In this document: positions 1 through 9,048 of the stretch, in pieces
How positions within the stretch are numbered: the stretch's first letter is position 1
How the letters are laid out: each line of letters starts with the position of its first letter
DNA from: Bacteroidota bacterium
Lineage (GTDB): Bacteria; Bacteroidota; Bacteroidia; Chitinophagales; Saprospiraceae
NCBI GenBank assembly: GCA_030147525.1
Contig: JASBVF010000056.1
Span: forward strand, 62,001 to 126,000
Length of the DNA stretch: 64,000 bases
Direction of reading: 5' to 3'
Position numbers and translations under genes: made by a program
Notes under the pieces: model-generated
What the model was told of the DNA's origin: nothing
Seen by the model: only the letters and a program-made list of their open reading frames with translations
Database searches by the model: none

Positions 1-1166
1 TCCTGCAGAAAACCGGGCAGAAAGCCGGGGTAAAACAGCCTGGTAGCGTTGGCCAGGTTCAGCATCCATTTGCCGATGGCCCGGGCAAAACGCTTGTCGT
101 AACGCACCATGGGCGCCAGGGCAGCCGCCTGCTGAGCACCATTCATCTGGAAGGCATAGTCATTGCCGTTATCGTTCGCCTCACCGATCAGACCATGTAC
201 GTCGAAACCTCCCCACTTACCCACAATGGCGCCCCAGCCCCGCAGATTGCCCCGGTCGAAGGTCCAGTTGACCATTTTTTCGATGTTATAGTCAGTTCCG
301 ATCTCTGCATTCATTTTTGCCGCCGTGTAAACGCCGTAGGGCAACTGCAATTCGTAGGAGGGGTTGTCGGGCCAATCATTCAAAAACTCCATGCTCCACT
401 CGGCCGCCCGCAGGTATTCCGGGTTGCCTGCCTGCTTCCAGGCATTGTAAAGCACCCAGGCGAAAGCGCCCGCCGCTTCAGGCTCCTTCACGCCGTTGGC
501 GTTGGGTTGCATTTGTTTGAAATCCCAGGCCCGGTAGTTCATGTAGGCCGGCTGCCAGGGCGTATCGCTACCACCCATCGCCCGCACGGCCTGCGAAAAT
601 CGATCGGCGACGCTGATGAATTGAAAATCTTCGTCGCCGCCCACATCCGGGTAGAGTTCGTACAACTGGTAGAAGAAAATATTGGGCATCATATCGTACC
701 ACCAGTCGTTGCCGCTGGAGCCGCCGACGTTGTTCAGGTAAATCAGTTCGCCATTGTTTTTATTGAAAAAATCCTGGCTCATGAGCACCCAGTTTTGCCC
801 GAATTGATTGGATTTGTCGGTTCCGGCGAGCGTTGCACCCACCAGCGATGGCAGGATGTTGATGGCTTCTTTCCCGTTCGGGCTGTTCGTGCCGACGTAG
901 GTGTGCAGGCCAAAGGCCGGGTTCTGGGGATAATTCACGCCGCTCGCCTGCAGGTTGACCAGCGGAAGGTACTGCCCCGTCCGGGTGATGTCGTACACGA
1001 AGCTGTCGTATTTCACGGCCACTTCATCCCAATCACGAACGTTGAAAGGTGAAGGTTCATCCGGCATCATTCCGATGCGAGGGATATCGATCTGGGAGAC
1101 CTGCCCGAGCAGGCTCAGGGTGAGAAAGGTAAAGATTGTCAATATGCTGTTTCTGCGTGCGGTCAT
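1..1166 (-). CDS. Secreted glycan-active-enzyme-like protein, 3' end outside window
   Basis: This reading frame is open from an ATG at 1166 to the window edge (388 codons visible, C-terminus missing). It begins with a signal peptide (MTARRNSILTIFTFLTLSLLGQ). The rest is rich in Trp, Tyr and Asn, with helices spaced as in an alpha/alpha-toroid; stretches such as NDWWYDMMPNIFFYQLYELYPD and NDWPDNPSYELQLPYGVYTAAKMN resemble glycan-degrading toroid folds. I do not recognise the exact family. It lies directly downstream of SusC and SusD on the same strand, so it is probably the secreted enzyme or binding protein of this polysaccharide locus. The opposite strand also carries a long open frame (195-1052), but that frame has no signal peptide or recognisable motif and I take it as a shadow. 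Confidence 0.75.
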   Translation of the reverse strand, partial: MTARRNSILTIFTFLTLSLLGQVSQIDIPRIGMMPDEPSPFNVRDWDEVAVKYDSFVYDITRTGQYLPLVNLQASGVNYPQNPAFGLHTYVGTNSPNGKEAINILPSLVGATLAGTDKSNQFGQNWVLMSQDFFNKNNGELIYLNNVGGSSGNDWWYDMMPNIFFYQLYELYPDVGGDEDFQFISVADRFSQAVRAMGGSDTPWQPAYMNYRAWDFKQMQPNANGVKEPEAAGAFAWVLYNAWKQAGNPEYLRAAEWSMEFLNDWPDNPSYELQLPYGVYTAAKMNAEIGTDYNIEKMVNWTFDRGNLRGWGAIVGKWGGFDVHGLIGEANDNGNDYAFQMNGAQQAAALAPMVRYDKRFARAIGKWMLNLANATRLFYPGFLPGFLQ

Positions 1167-1208
1167 GCTTATTTTTTATCAAAAATTACAATGGTCCCTG
1201 CCTGCTTG

Positions 1209-1302
1209 AAATTGAGAAATTATCAGAAATTGGAAACTTGAACCACCGCTTTGATTATCAACTGGTTACTTAATTTCATAATGCCGCTTAATTTCTCAAT
1301 TT
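1209..1302. repeat. Inverted repeat between SusD and downstream gene
   Basis: A perfect 14-nt inverted repeat, AAATTGAGAAATTA at 1209-1222 and its complement at 1289-1302, is separated by 66 nt that contain further variants of the word (AGAAATTGG, TTAATTTCA). It lies between the SusD stop and the next start, and looks like one of the word-type palindromes seen elsewhere in the window. Confidence 0.5.
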
Positions 1303-1339
1303 TAATCAGGCCGGGCTTTCACTCTCAGGCCAGAAAGAT

Positions 1340-2770
1340 TCAATACCCCTGGTTCTGGACCAGTAACGGGTTCAAATCGATTTCTGCCTGCGGGATGGGG
1401 AACACTTCGTGCTTGCCGGACTGGAACTCCGGTATCTTTTCCCCGGCGATGCCCCATCGAACCAGGTCAAAAAACCGGTGCATTTCAAAGCCCAGTTCCA
1501 CCTGCCGCTCATGCCGGATGGCATCGATCATTTCCTGTTTGTTCGTAGTCGTAATCGCCGGCAGCGCCGTCGAAGGATCGTCGGCCTGTGCCCGTGCCCG
1601 GGCCCTCACTTTCTCCAGCGGCGCCTGCGCTTCAGAAACACGACCCAGTTCGGCAAGCGCTTCTGCCTCCCAGAGCAGTACTTCGGCATAGCGGATGGCT
1701 GTGTAGTTGATGCCGCCGTCGGACGGCTGGCTTACGGATGCTGTGTCCTGCAAATATTTTTTGATACCATAAAAGGTGGAGGAGAAAGACGGCTTGAACA
1801 CGTAGTCGAAATAAGGCTCGTTGTTCTTCGCAACCGTGAACTTCCTGCGGGGATCGCCCTGCTCGAAAGCATCCACAAACTGCTGGGTCGGTTCTGCAAA
1901 ACCATAACCGCCGACTTTTTTACTGCGCCACCATTGGTTGAGGAAATTACCCACACCCAACTCAAGATTGGCATGCTGGATTTCCCACACGCTTTCCATG
2001 TTGTTTTGGGTACCTTCCCTGAAGTTGTCCAGGTAATCGGGCATCAGGTCGTACACGCCGAGGGACTTGACTTTACCGGTAAATTCAAGCGCTTTTTCCC
2101 AGTTTTTGGCATACATCATGGCCTTTGCAGCCAGGGCAAAAGCAGCGCCTTTGGTAGCTCTGCCAACATTGGCCCCACTGTGCTGGACAGGTAGCCGGGT
2201 AGCTGCCTGCTCTGCATCGGCAGCGATTTGAGCATAAATTTCAGACCGGGGAGTTTTGGGGACCTTCAGCTCGTCGGGCGGAGTGATTTTGAGCAACAAC
2301 GGGACATCGCCGAAAACCTGCGACAGCAGGAAATAGTAGTAGCCCCGCAGAAAATACGCCTCGCCAAGAATGCGGTTTTTCAATGCCTCATTCATCTCGA
2401 TATCCGGCACTTTTTCGAGCACTGTGTTCGCCTGGGTAATACCGTTGTAGTTTACCCTCCAAAAGTCATTGAACTCCTGGGTGCGAGGCGTATGCGTCAG
2501 GAAATCGAGTTCCACGATGCCTGCCCGTGAGCCGTCGCCGCCGGCGATAGCCTCATCGGAAGTCACTACGCCGAATGCCCAGTAGAAATTATTGTTGTTG
2601 TTGTTAAAAAGCAGCGGCTCGTAGGCTGCATTGATCGCAGATTCCGCATCCGCAGCGGTTTGAAAAAAGGACCCCGCATCAAGCGTTCCGAGGGGATCTT
2701 TATCCAGAATGCCTTCGCAGGAAACCAGCGCCAGGCAGGAAAAAGCAAGAAGGTAAAGTGTTGATTTCAT
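1340..2770 (-). CDS. SusD/RagB family nutrient-binding outer-membrane lipoprotein
   Basis: The 476-aa product has a lipoprotein signal (MKSTLYLLAFSCLALVSC, lipobox Cys at residue 19). The typical SusD N-terminus follows (DKDPLGTLDAGSFFQTAADAE), then TPR-like helices (EAYFLRGYYYFLL) and a C-terminal RagB-type end (RHERQVELGFEMHRFFDLVRWG, then FPIPQAEIDLNP). The length is usual for the family. SusD proteins cap the SusC channel on the cell surface and bind oligosaccharides. It starts 28 nt after the SusC stop, so the two form an operon. The sequence does not show which glycan is bound. Confidence 0.95.
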   Translation of the reverse strand: MKSTLYLLAFSCLALVSCEGILDKDPLGTLDAGSFFQTAADAESAINAAYEPLLFNNNNNNFYWAFGVVTSDEAIAGGDGSRAGIVELDFLTHTPRTQEFNDFWRVNYNGITQANTVLEKVPDIEMNEALKNRILGEAYFLRGYYYFLLSQVFGDVPLLLKITPPDELKVPKTPRSEIYAQIAADAEQAATRLPVQHSGANVGRATKGAAFALAAKAMMYAKNWEKALEFTGKVKSLGVYDLMPDYLDNFREGTQNNMESVWEIQHANLELGVGNFLNQWWRSKKVGGYGFAEPTQQFVDAFEQGDPRRKFTVAKNNEPYFDYVFKPSFSSTFYGIKKYLQDTASVSQPSDGGINYTAIRYAEVLLWEAEALAELGRVSEAQAPLEKVRARARAQADDPSTALPAITTTNKQEMIDAIRHERQVELGFEMHRFFDLVRWGIAGEKIPEFQSGKHEVFPIPQAEIDLNPLLVQNQGY

Positions 2771-2798
2771 GTATTCCGATTTTTATAAAAGAGAGCAG

Positions 2799-5700
2799 TT
2801 AAAATTCCATGCGTAAGCCTGCCAGCCAGGTCCGTGGCGACGGAACGGTGCCCCAGTCGATACCAACGGCCAGGTCGGAGGCGATATTTATCCCACGTGT
2901 GTCGTTGGTGTTTGCCTGAATTTCAGGATCAAGGCCGGGATATTTGGTAAACGTGAAAGCATTTTGGGCCGTCAGGTAAAACCGCAGGCTGCTGATGGAT
3001 TGGGATTTTATCAAATCTTTGAAATCGTATCCCAGCGTGATGTTGCGAATGCGGAAATACGAACCGTCTTCCAGCCAACGGGTAGAGATGCGGCGGTTGC
3101 CGTTCCGGTCGTCGAGGCTGACTTTTGGGATATCCGTGTCTGTATTTTCGGGTGTCCAGCGGTTCAAAATTTCGGCGTAGGAGTTGAAACCCCGGGCCTG
3201 TACTTCGTAGGCAAAATTGCCGTACAGGAAATATACGTCATTTCCCTGAACTCCCTGTCCCAGCACCGACAGGTCAAAATTTTTGTAGCTCAGGCTTGCA
3301 TTGAGGCCGTAAGTAAAGTCAGGGAAAGGGTTCCCGAAATGCGCCCGGTCTTTGTCGTTGATGACGTTATCGCCGTTGAGGTCGGCAAATTTGACATCAC
3401 CCGGCCGGGTGCTGTTTGTCTGAAACGGGCTGGCGTCGATTTCTTCCTGGCTCTGGAAAATGCCCTCCATTTTGTAAAGGTAAAACGAGCCGATGGGCCG
3501 TCCCACTTCGGTCCTCGTAATGGCCCCGTCGGACAAGCCAAAGCCGCCGAGAATGGGTTCGCCGCCTGCCAGCGATACGACCTGGTTGCGCACGGTGGCG
3601 ATGTTGGCCCCGATGCTGTAGCTGAAGCTACCATGGCCGCCCCGCAGCGAAGCGCTCAATTCAATGCCTTTGTTTTCCACTTCGCCCGCATTCACGAAAG
3701 GCGCATTGGTGGAACCACCGGCTTGCGGAATCGGCACCCTGACGAGCACGTCCTCCGTGTTCTTTTTATAATAGTCAAAAACAAATGACAAACGATCCTT
3801 GAAAAGACCCAGCTCGATGCCATAGTCCCGTTGCGTGGTGGTTTCCCACTTGATGTTGCTGTTGCCAATCTCGACCAGACGGGCGCCCGTGGCGATTGTT
3901 TCACCAAAAACATAGACCCGCCGTCCGGTTTCCACCAGTGAGCTGAAAGGATACACGCCGATTTCCTGGTTCCCCAGCCGGCCCCAGCTTGCCCGTATTT
4001 TCAAGGTGGAGACAAATGGCACGTTTTCAAAAAAGCGCTCATTCGACACATTCCAGGCAGCTGACACTGAAGGGAAAACACCCCAGCGGTTGGCCGGACC
4101 GAAGCGGCTGGACCCGTCACGGCGTACCGCCCCGTTCAATACGTAACGATTATCGTAGCTGATGGCGCCCTGCGAAAAGTAGGACAGCAGCGCCCACTCG
4201 GTTTCGATGCCTGAAGCCCCCAGGTTTTCGAGGTCGGCAGCCACGCTGTTGTTGATATAGCGGAAAAGGGGGTCGGTGCGGAAAAAGTTGTTGGCGGAAG
4301 CGGCCAGGTAATTGGTTTTGTTTTGAATAGCCTCCATCCCCAACAGGCCGGAAATGCGGAAGCGGCCGAACGTACGCTGAAAATCGAGGGTATTGTTCCA
4401 GACCAGGTTTTGATCAAAAACCCGGCTTTCAGTCAGCGAACTGGGATCGTAAATATTGACTGACAACCGCTCCTTGAAAAGTTTGCCGTTCTCAAAAAGC
4501 ATGTCGGCGCCCAGCGTGGTACGCAGGTTCAACCCCTCCAGCAGGGTGAGTTGGGCGAAGACGTTTCCGAAAAACCGGTAACGCTTGATCGTCCAGTCGG
4601 TAGCGTCCACGAAAGCCAGCGGATTGGCATTACCATCGCCGAAAAGCGTGGGATCGCCCAGCTCGGAAGTCGTTTTAATGTAGTCTCCGTTTTGATTGTA
4701 AATAGGCGCCAAAGGCGATGCTATCAGCGTGTAGCGGATGCCACTGAGTTCGTTGCCGGGACCGAAACCATCGCCGGAAGAATTGATGACCTGACGATCC
4801 GTGACAGCGAAAGAGAGGTTGTTACCAATCTTGAAGCGGCGGTTGCCGGTCTCGCCGTTGAAGCGCAGCATGTATTTTTCAAAAGCCTGTCCACGGAAAA
4901 CCCCGTCCTGATTCTGGTATTCACCTAAAATATAGAAACGGCTCTGCTCGCTCCCCCCGGTAGCACTCAGGGAATAGCGCTGAATGGGAGCCGGGTCGAA
5001 CAACTCATTCAGCCAGTCGGTATCCGGCAGCGTATCCAGAATGGAAGGGTCGTAAGTCGGGATGCGCCGGGGCGGATCACGCAGTTCATTGGCGTTGACG
5101 ATGGCCTCGTTCCGGATGGTCAGATATTCTTCTGCATTGAGCAAATCAGGCAGCCGGTTGGCCTCCTGTATGCCGGCGGAGGCGTCAAAAGTGAAACGGG
5201 CAGCACCGGCCTTTCCCTTTTTGGTGGTGATGAGCACGACGCCGTTGGCAGCCCGGGAGCCGTAGATGGCCGCAGAAGCACCGTCTTTGAGCACTTCGAT
5301 GGATTCGATGTCGTTCACGGAAAACATATTGATATTGCCCGTGGTAGGCACCCCATCGATAACGAAAAGCGGGTTGTTGTTGCCCAAAGTTCCTGCTCCC
5401 CGGATGCGCACGGCAATATCATCGCCGGGAGCGCCGGTAGTTTGGGTGACCATCACACCGGCAGCCTGGCCCTGCAAAGCCTGATCGACACCGAGTACGA
5501 CCAGTTTTTCAATATCCTTTGATTTGACGGAGGTGATGGCGGAGGCCACGTCGGATTTGATTTCTTTTTTATAACCGGTCACGAGTACTTCTTCCAGCAA
5601 CTCCGAGCCCTCGCCCAATTCCACATCAATCGTGCGCCGGTTTTGGACGGCGACTTCCCGGTTTTCAAAACCGATATAGGAAAATACCAGCCTGGCATTT

Positions 5701-5942
5701 CCAGGCACCGTGATGGCGTACTTGCCGTTTTCATCCGTGATGGTGCCGTTTTGGGTTCCTTTTTCCATTACGGTCACCCCGATGAGCGGAAGCCCGTCAG
5801 CCGCTGAGACAACTGTTCCGGAAACTTCGATCGAAGCAGTTTGGGCGGCCGCCAAGGAAGGCAGCATTAACCAGCCTAACAAGACAAGGTGACACAGAAA
5901 AAAAGGAAGGCGAATTATTGCGTTGGGTAAGTATCCTGTCAT
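2799..5942 (-). CDS. SusC/RagA family TonB-linked outer-membrane transporter
   Basis: The product is about 1047 aa from the ATG at 5942. The frame is open further upstream to 5975, but the signal peptide (LPFFLCHLVLLGWLMLPSLAAAQ) fits the internal start better. After the signal comes a carboxypeptidase-regulatory-like domain (roughly residues 35-115, VVSAADGLPLIGVTVMEKG), then the SusC signature and TonB plug (EEVLVTGYKKE, RIRGAGTLGNNNPLFVIDGVP, DIESIEVLKDGASAAIYGSRAANGV), then a 22-strand-type beta barrel to the terminal Phe. It imports SusD-bound oligosaccharides with energy from TonB. The AraC-type gene at 6095 is divergent and is the obvious regulator candidate. Confidence 0.95.
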   Translation of the reverse strand: MTGYLPNAIIRLPFFLCHLVLLGWLMLPSLAAAQTASIEVSGTVVSAADGLPLIGVTVMEKGTQNGTITDENGKYAITVPGNARLVFSYIGFENREVAVQNRRTIDVELGEGSELLEEVLVTGYKKEIKSDVASAITSVKSKDIEKLVVLGVDQALQGQAAGVMVTQTTGAPGDDIAVRIRGAGTLGNNNPLFVIDGVPTTGNINMFSVNDIESIEVLKDGASAAIYGSRAANGVVLITTKKGKAGAARFTFDASAGIQEANRLPDLLNAEEYLTIRNEAIVNANELRDPPRRIPTYDPSILDTLPDTDWLNELFDPAPIQRYSLSATGGSEQSRFYILGEYQNQDGVFRGQAFEKYMLRFNGETGNRRFKIGNNLSFAVTDRQVINSSGDGFGPGNELSGIRYTLIASPLAPIYNQNGDYIKTTSELGDPTLFGDGNANPLAFVDATDWTIKRYRFFGNVFAQLTLLEGLNLRTTLGADMLFENGKLFKERLSVNIYDPSSLTESRVFDQNLVWNNTLDFQRTFGRFRISGLLGMEAIQNKTNYLAASANNFFRTDPLFRYINNSVAADLENLGASGIETEWALLSYFSQGAISYDNRYVLNGAVRRDGSSRFGPANRWGVFPSVSAAWNVSNERFFENVPFVSTLKIRASWGRLGNQEIGVYPFSSLVETGRRVYVFGETIATGARLVEIGNSNIKWETTTQRDYGIELGLFKDRLSFVFDYYKKNTEDVLVRVPIPQAGGSTNAPFVNAGEVENKGIELSASLRGGHGSFSYSIGANIATVRNQVVSLAGGEPILGGFGLSDGAITRTEVGRPIGSFYLYKMEGIFQSQEEIDASPFQTNSTRPGDVKFADLNGDNVINDKDRAHFGNPFPDFTYGLNASLSYKNFDLSVLGQGVQGNDVYFLYGNFAYEVQARGFNSYAEILNRWTPENTDTDIPKVSLDDRNGNRRISTRWLEDGSYFRIRNITLGYDFKDLIKSQSISSLRFYLTAQNAFTFTKYPGLDPEIQANTNDTRGINIASDLAVGIDWGTVPSPRTWLAGLRMEF

Positions 5943-6013
5943 AAAGATTGTTTTTGATGACCAACTGAGTCTCAAATCATGTCTTGCAAATTTCTAATAT
6001 TCCTTATGCGGTT

Positions 6014-6047
6014 TTTGATACTTTCATGCAAAATGATAGTACTTTTG
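6014..6047 (+). promoter_or_regulatory. Candidate Bacteroidota-type promoter of the AraC gene
   Basis: TTTG at 6014-6017 is followed after 22 nt by TACTTTTG at 6040-6047, a perfect match to the TANNTTTG -7 element. Transcription would start near 6054, which supports translation from the ATG at 6095 rather than from 5984. Confidence 0.5.
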
Positions 6048-6094
6048 TGAATAATTATTGGATGATCCTAAATTTTAAGAAATTTTATTTCATT

Positions 6095-7075
6095 ATGAAC
6101 ATCTACAGAGAAATAACACCCTTGCAAGAGCCGGATGTGTTTGTCGTCCTGGATTCCTTTAACAATGGCTTTGACTATCCCATCCACAACCACCCGGAAT
6201 TTGAGTTAAATCTCGTGATGGGTATTTCAGGAACCCGCATCGTCGGAGATTCAACCGAGCGCTATTTCGACCATGACCTGGTGTTGCTTGGGCCTTACCT
6301 TTATCATAAATGGGATGGCGACGAAGCTATGCAGCAAAGTGGGCAACCCTACCGTGTCATCACCATACAATTCGGTGTGGATCTATTCAATTCACATTTG
6401 CTGCAGAAAGACCGCTTTTTTAAAATCAGAAAATTGTTGCAGGATGCATCGAGAGGAATCAAATTTCACGGAAAGACCCTGGAGGGCGCCACTAAAAAAA
6501 TGATCGCACTGACTGAGGACCGGGGATTTACCAGCATCATAGAATTTTTAGAACTGCTGGATTTACTCTCGTCTTCTGCTGAAAGTGTGTTCCTGGCCAG
6601 CGAAGGATTTACGCCCCAGGCCCTGAAATCGGAAAGCAACCGCATCCGCATCGCCTACGCCTATATATTAAAGAATTTCAACGATCAGAACATCAAACTC
6701 GGCGATGTGGCAGAGTTGGTCAACATGAGCAATTCCGCCTTCAGTCATTTTTTTCAAAAATACACGAACAAAAGCTTCACCCAGTTCCTCATCGACGTGC
6801 GTATCGGGCACGCCTGCAAATTACTGTTGGACACTGACGACAACATCAGCCAGATCTGCTACCTGTCCGGGTTCAACAACGTGGCAAATTTCAACCGGCT
6901 TTTTCGCAAATACCGGTCCTGCACGCCGCTCCAATACCGGCGCCGCTACCAGGAAAAAAGTAAGTTTGACTGGACCCGGCAAATGACGCCACAGCAGTTT
7001 CTGCCTGCCGGCGCCATGGTAAGAAAGGGGTCCGGACCTTTTGAATACACAACAACCAAGGTCGTTCATGCCTGA
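6095..7075 (+). CDS. AraC family transcriptional regulator
   Basis: The 326-aa product starts at ATG 6095 (MNIYREITPLQEPD). The frame is open upstream to 5984, but that would begin before the predicted promoter. Residues about 10-110 form a cupin-like sensor (DYPIHNHPEFELNLVMG, two His of a cupin motif). The last hundred residues hold two helix-turn-helix motifs of the AraC type (KLGDVAELVNMSNSAFSHFFQ and ISQICYLSGFNNVANFNRLF) and the RKYRSCTPLQYRRR end. This layout fits a sugar-responsive activator. Its divergent position next to SusC points to control of that operon, though this is inference from position only. Confidence 0.92.
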   Translation: MNIYREITPLQEPDVFVVLDSFNNGFDYPIHNHPEFELNLVMGISGTRIVGDSTERYFDHDLVLLGPYLYHKWDGDEAMQQSGQPYRVITIQFGVDLFNSHLLQKDRFFKIRKLLQDASRGIKFHGKTLEGATKKMIALTEDRGFTSIIEFLELLDLLSSSAESVFLASEGFTPQALKSESNRIRIAYAYILKNFNDQNIKLGDVAELVNMSNSAFSHFFQKYTNKSFTQFLIDVRIGHACKLLLDTDDNISQICYLSGFNNVANFNRLFRKYRSCTPLQYRRRYQEKSKFDWTRQMTPQQFLPAGAMVRKGSGPFEYTTTKVVHA

Positions 7076-7095
7076 AAGAAGGATGCCGGCGACGG

Positions 7096-7139
7096 GGCTA
7101 ACATTTACTAAACTTTTCGAAGCTTAGTAAATGTTAGCC
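7096..7139. terminator. Bidirectional hairpin terminator
   Basis: A perfect 16-bp stem (7096-7111 with 7124-7139) encloses a 12-nt loop that itself contains CTT-TTCG-AAG, a UUCG-type tetraloop. It sits between the convergent AraC gene and YeiH-family gene. It lacks a long T-run, so factor-independent termination is likely but not certain. Confidence 0.7.
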
Positions 7140-7188
7140 TAATGATAGACATGTCCGGCAGTATGCCCAAAGCCCCACACGATCTGTC

Positions 7189-8859
7189 TCAAATCCCCGC
7201 CGTAATCTCCGGAAACACCTTGTAAAACATCAGGTACGCCATACCCAGCGTCAGCAGAATGTTCAGCGTCTGACCGCAGACGTAGAGCAGGAGCGGTTTT
7301 CCGCCGGTGAAATGGTGGCGCAGCTCCCGGAAATTAGTGCTCAGGCCGATGCTGGCAAAAGCCAGGCAAAACAGCCAGGTACGCAGGTTTTTGGTGAAAC
7401 CGCCAAGAATGCCCTCATCGATCACAATGCTTGCCATATTCTCGTCCATCGAGGTGTAAATGATTGTAAATAAAATACTTGCGCCGACGAAGCCCAGGAT
7501 AAATTTTGGAAAACGCCGCCAGATTTCACCCGCTCCCACCTTCGGGCCACCTGCCTGCCGCTCGACTTTGGTAGCAAAATAAACTGCCACACCGAACGCC
7601 ACGAACCCGATCAGTACGTTCTGGATCATTTTGATGGTAGCGGCCACGTACATCGCCTTGTCCCCGAGCGCTGCACCGGCTGCGACTACGGCTCCGGAGC
7701 TGTCCACCGTGCCGCCGATCCAGGCGCCGCCGAGGACTTCGGGCATGCCGGTGAATTTTACGAAAATGGGCATCACGACCATCATGATGGCGGTGAAAAC
7801 CATGCTCAGGCCAATAGCCACCGTCAATTCCTCACGGGTAGCTTTGCTCGCTGCGGCCACAGCTACGGCTGCAGATACACCACACACGCTCATGTCGGCA
7901 CTGATGGTGATGTTGAGCGATTTGGAGGCGATTTTTAAAATATTTTGACCAAACCAAAACGTAGTGACGAGCACGATGGGTGTGACCACCCATGCGACGA
8001 ACATGCCCGGCACGCCAATGGCCAGGATTTTATTGAACAAAATCTCGGCACCCATGACGATGAGGCCGGTTTTGATGAAGAATTCCGTCTTGAGCGCCCC
8101 ACTGACCCAACCCGGTGTACCCACCGTGTTGCTGATGAGCATACCCAGCACGATGGCCCAAACCGCATACTCGATGCCAATGTCATGCAGGTCTTTTTGC
8201 CCAGCCAGCACCAGCGAAACGAGCGCCAGCAGGAACACAAAAACAAAGCCTTTAGCAAACGACTGAAACGATGTTCCCTGTACTTTCGCCCCGATGCCGA
8301 AGAGCAGCGCCAACAGCACGAACAGCCCGGCCAAGTGCGGGAAGGAGAAGCCGCCCGGCTTCATTTTGTCCGCTTTTTTGTTGTATTTTTTTTGAGCGTC
8401 CTGCCATTCGGCGATGGCGGTAGCGGCGTTCTTGTTCAGGTTTTCATTACCGTAGTTGGCATTAACGGCGGCATTTTCCGCTTCGAGGGCCGAGCGAAGG
8501 GCGTTGTTGGCTGCTTCTGCTTCGACGGAAAGGTCAGCCTGCCTGGCGGATTTGTGAAATGCTTCGAGGGGGTTGGTAGTCCAGCTGTTGGGCTTGCCGG
8601 TGAGTTTTTTCAGGAATTTACCAACGGGCTCTGAGGAGAGTTTGAGTTTTTCCAGATCAGCATAGGCTTCGTGCCGGGCTACTGTGTTGAAGGGGAGGTT
8701 TTCTGTGTTTTTCAAATCCATTTCCACGCGCTGAATGCGCTCTTTCAGATCCTCAGGAATGATGGAAAAGTAGATGGCCAGCGCCGCCAGCAGCAGGAAT
8801 CCGCCGATGACAATGGCCCAGAAATCTTCTGTTTTTGAAAATGGTTGGTTGTGCCGCAT
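7189..8859 (-). CDS. YeiH/UPF0324 family putative sulfate exporter with N-terminal extension
   Basis: The 556-aa product is read from ATG 8859 (MRHNQPFSKTEDFWAIVIGG); an upstream in-frame start at 8922 adds residues without membrane character. One membrane helix is followed by a roughly 130-residue soluble helical stretch rich in Ala, Glu and Asn (KSARQADLSVEAEAANNALR). The UPF0324 multi-helix core comes next (VWAIVLGMLISNTVG, ADMSVCGVSAAVAVAAASKA, GGAWIGGTVDSSGAVVAAGA). Family members are proposed sulfate or sulfite exporters on weak evidence. Typical UPF0324 proteins are about 340 aa, so the N-terminal part is an addition. It is the last gene on the minus strand after the NO-response genes, which suggests a link to sulfur or nitrosative stress. 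Confidence 0.85.
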   Translation of the reverse strand: MRHNQPFSKTEDFWAIVIGGFLLLAALAIYFSIIPEDLKERIQRVEMDLKNTENLPFNTVARHEAYADLEKLKLSSEPVGKFLKKLTGKPNSWTTNPLEAFHKSARQADLSVEAEAANNALRSALEAENAAVNANYGNENLNKNAATAIAEWQDAQKKYNKKADKMKPGGFSFPHLAGLFVLLALLFGIGAKVQGTSFQSFAKGFVFVFLLALVSLVLAGQKDLHDIGIEYAVWAIVLGMLISNTVGTPGWVSGALKTEFFIKTGLIVMGAEILFNKILAIGVPGMFVAWVVTPIVLVTTFWFGQNILKIASKSLNITISADMSVCGVSAAVAVAAASKATREELTVAIGLSMVFTAIMMVVMPIFVKFTGMPEVLGGAWIGGTVDSSGAVVAAGAALGDKAMYVAATIKMIQNVLIGFVAFGVAVYFATKVERQAGGPKVGAGEIWRRFPKFILGFVGASILFTIIYTSMDENMASIVIDEGILGGFTKNLRTWLFCLAFASIGLSTNFRELRHHFTGGKPLLLYVCGQTLNILLTLGMAYLMFYKVFPEITAGI

Positions 8860-8975
8860 ATTGGTTTCGTTTTGAAAATGTGCGGCGTGAAGATAGCGGT
8901 TTTTGGACGGGATTTCTCCCACCGATCTCGCAGATGTACGCAGATTCGATTACGTTTCTGATCTGCCGGCAGCAG

Positions 8976-9036
8976 GTCCGGCCCGCTTCCGGCAGGATGT
9001 GAATTGAATTCACACCCTATTGGAAACGGGCCGGAC
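8976..9036. repeat. Nested palindrome with TGAATT-G-AATTCA core
   Basis: The outer arms (8976-8990 and 9022-9036, 15 nt, one mismatch) surround an inner palindrome TGTGAATT-G-AATTCACA at 8998-9014. It lies in the 190-nt gap between ric and the YeiH-family gene. A second element with the same kind of core is at 37626-37666. Confidence 0.7.
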
Positions 9037-9048
9037 GATTGACCGCAT

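Noticed and set aside
195-1052. 285-aa plus-strand ORF
   Set aside because: It is antisense to a continuous minus-strand frame with a signal peptide and compact protein-like composition, so it is a shadow.
5984-6094. Longer AraC start
   Set aside because: It begins before a good promoter match and the extra residues do not resemble the family.
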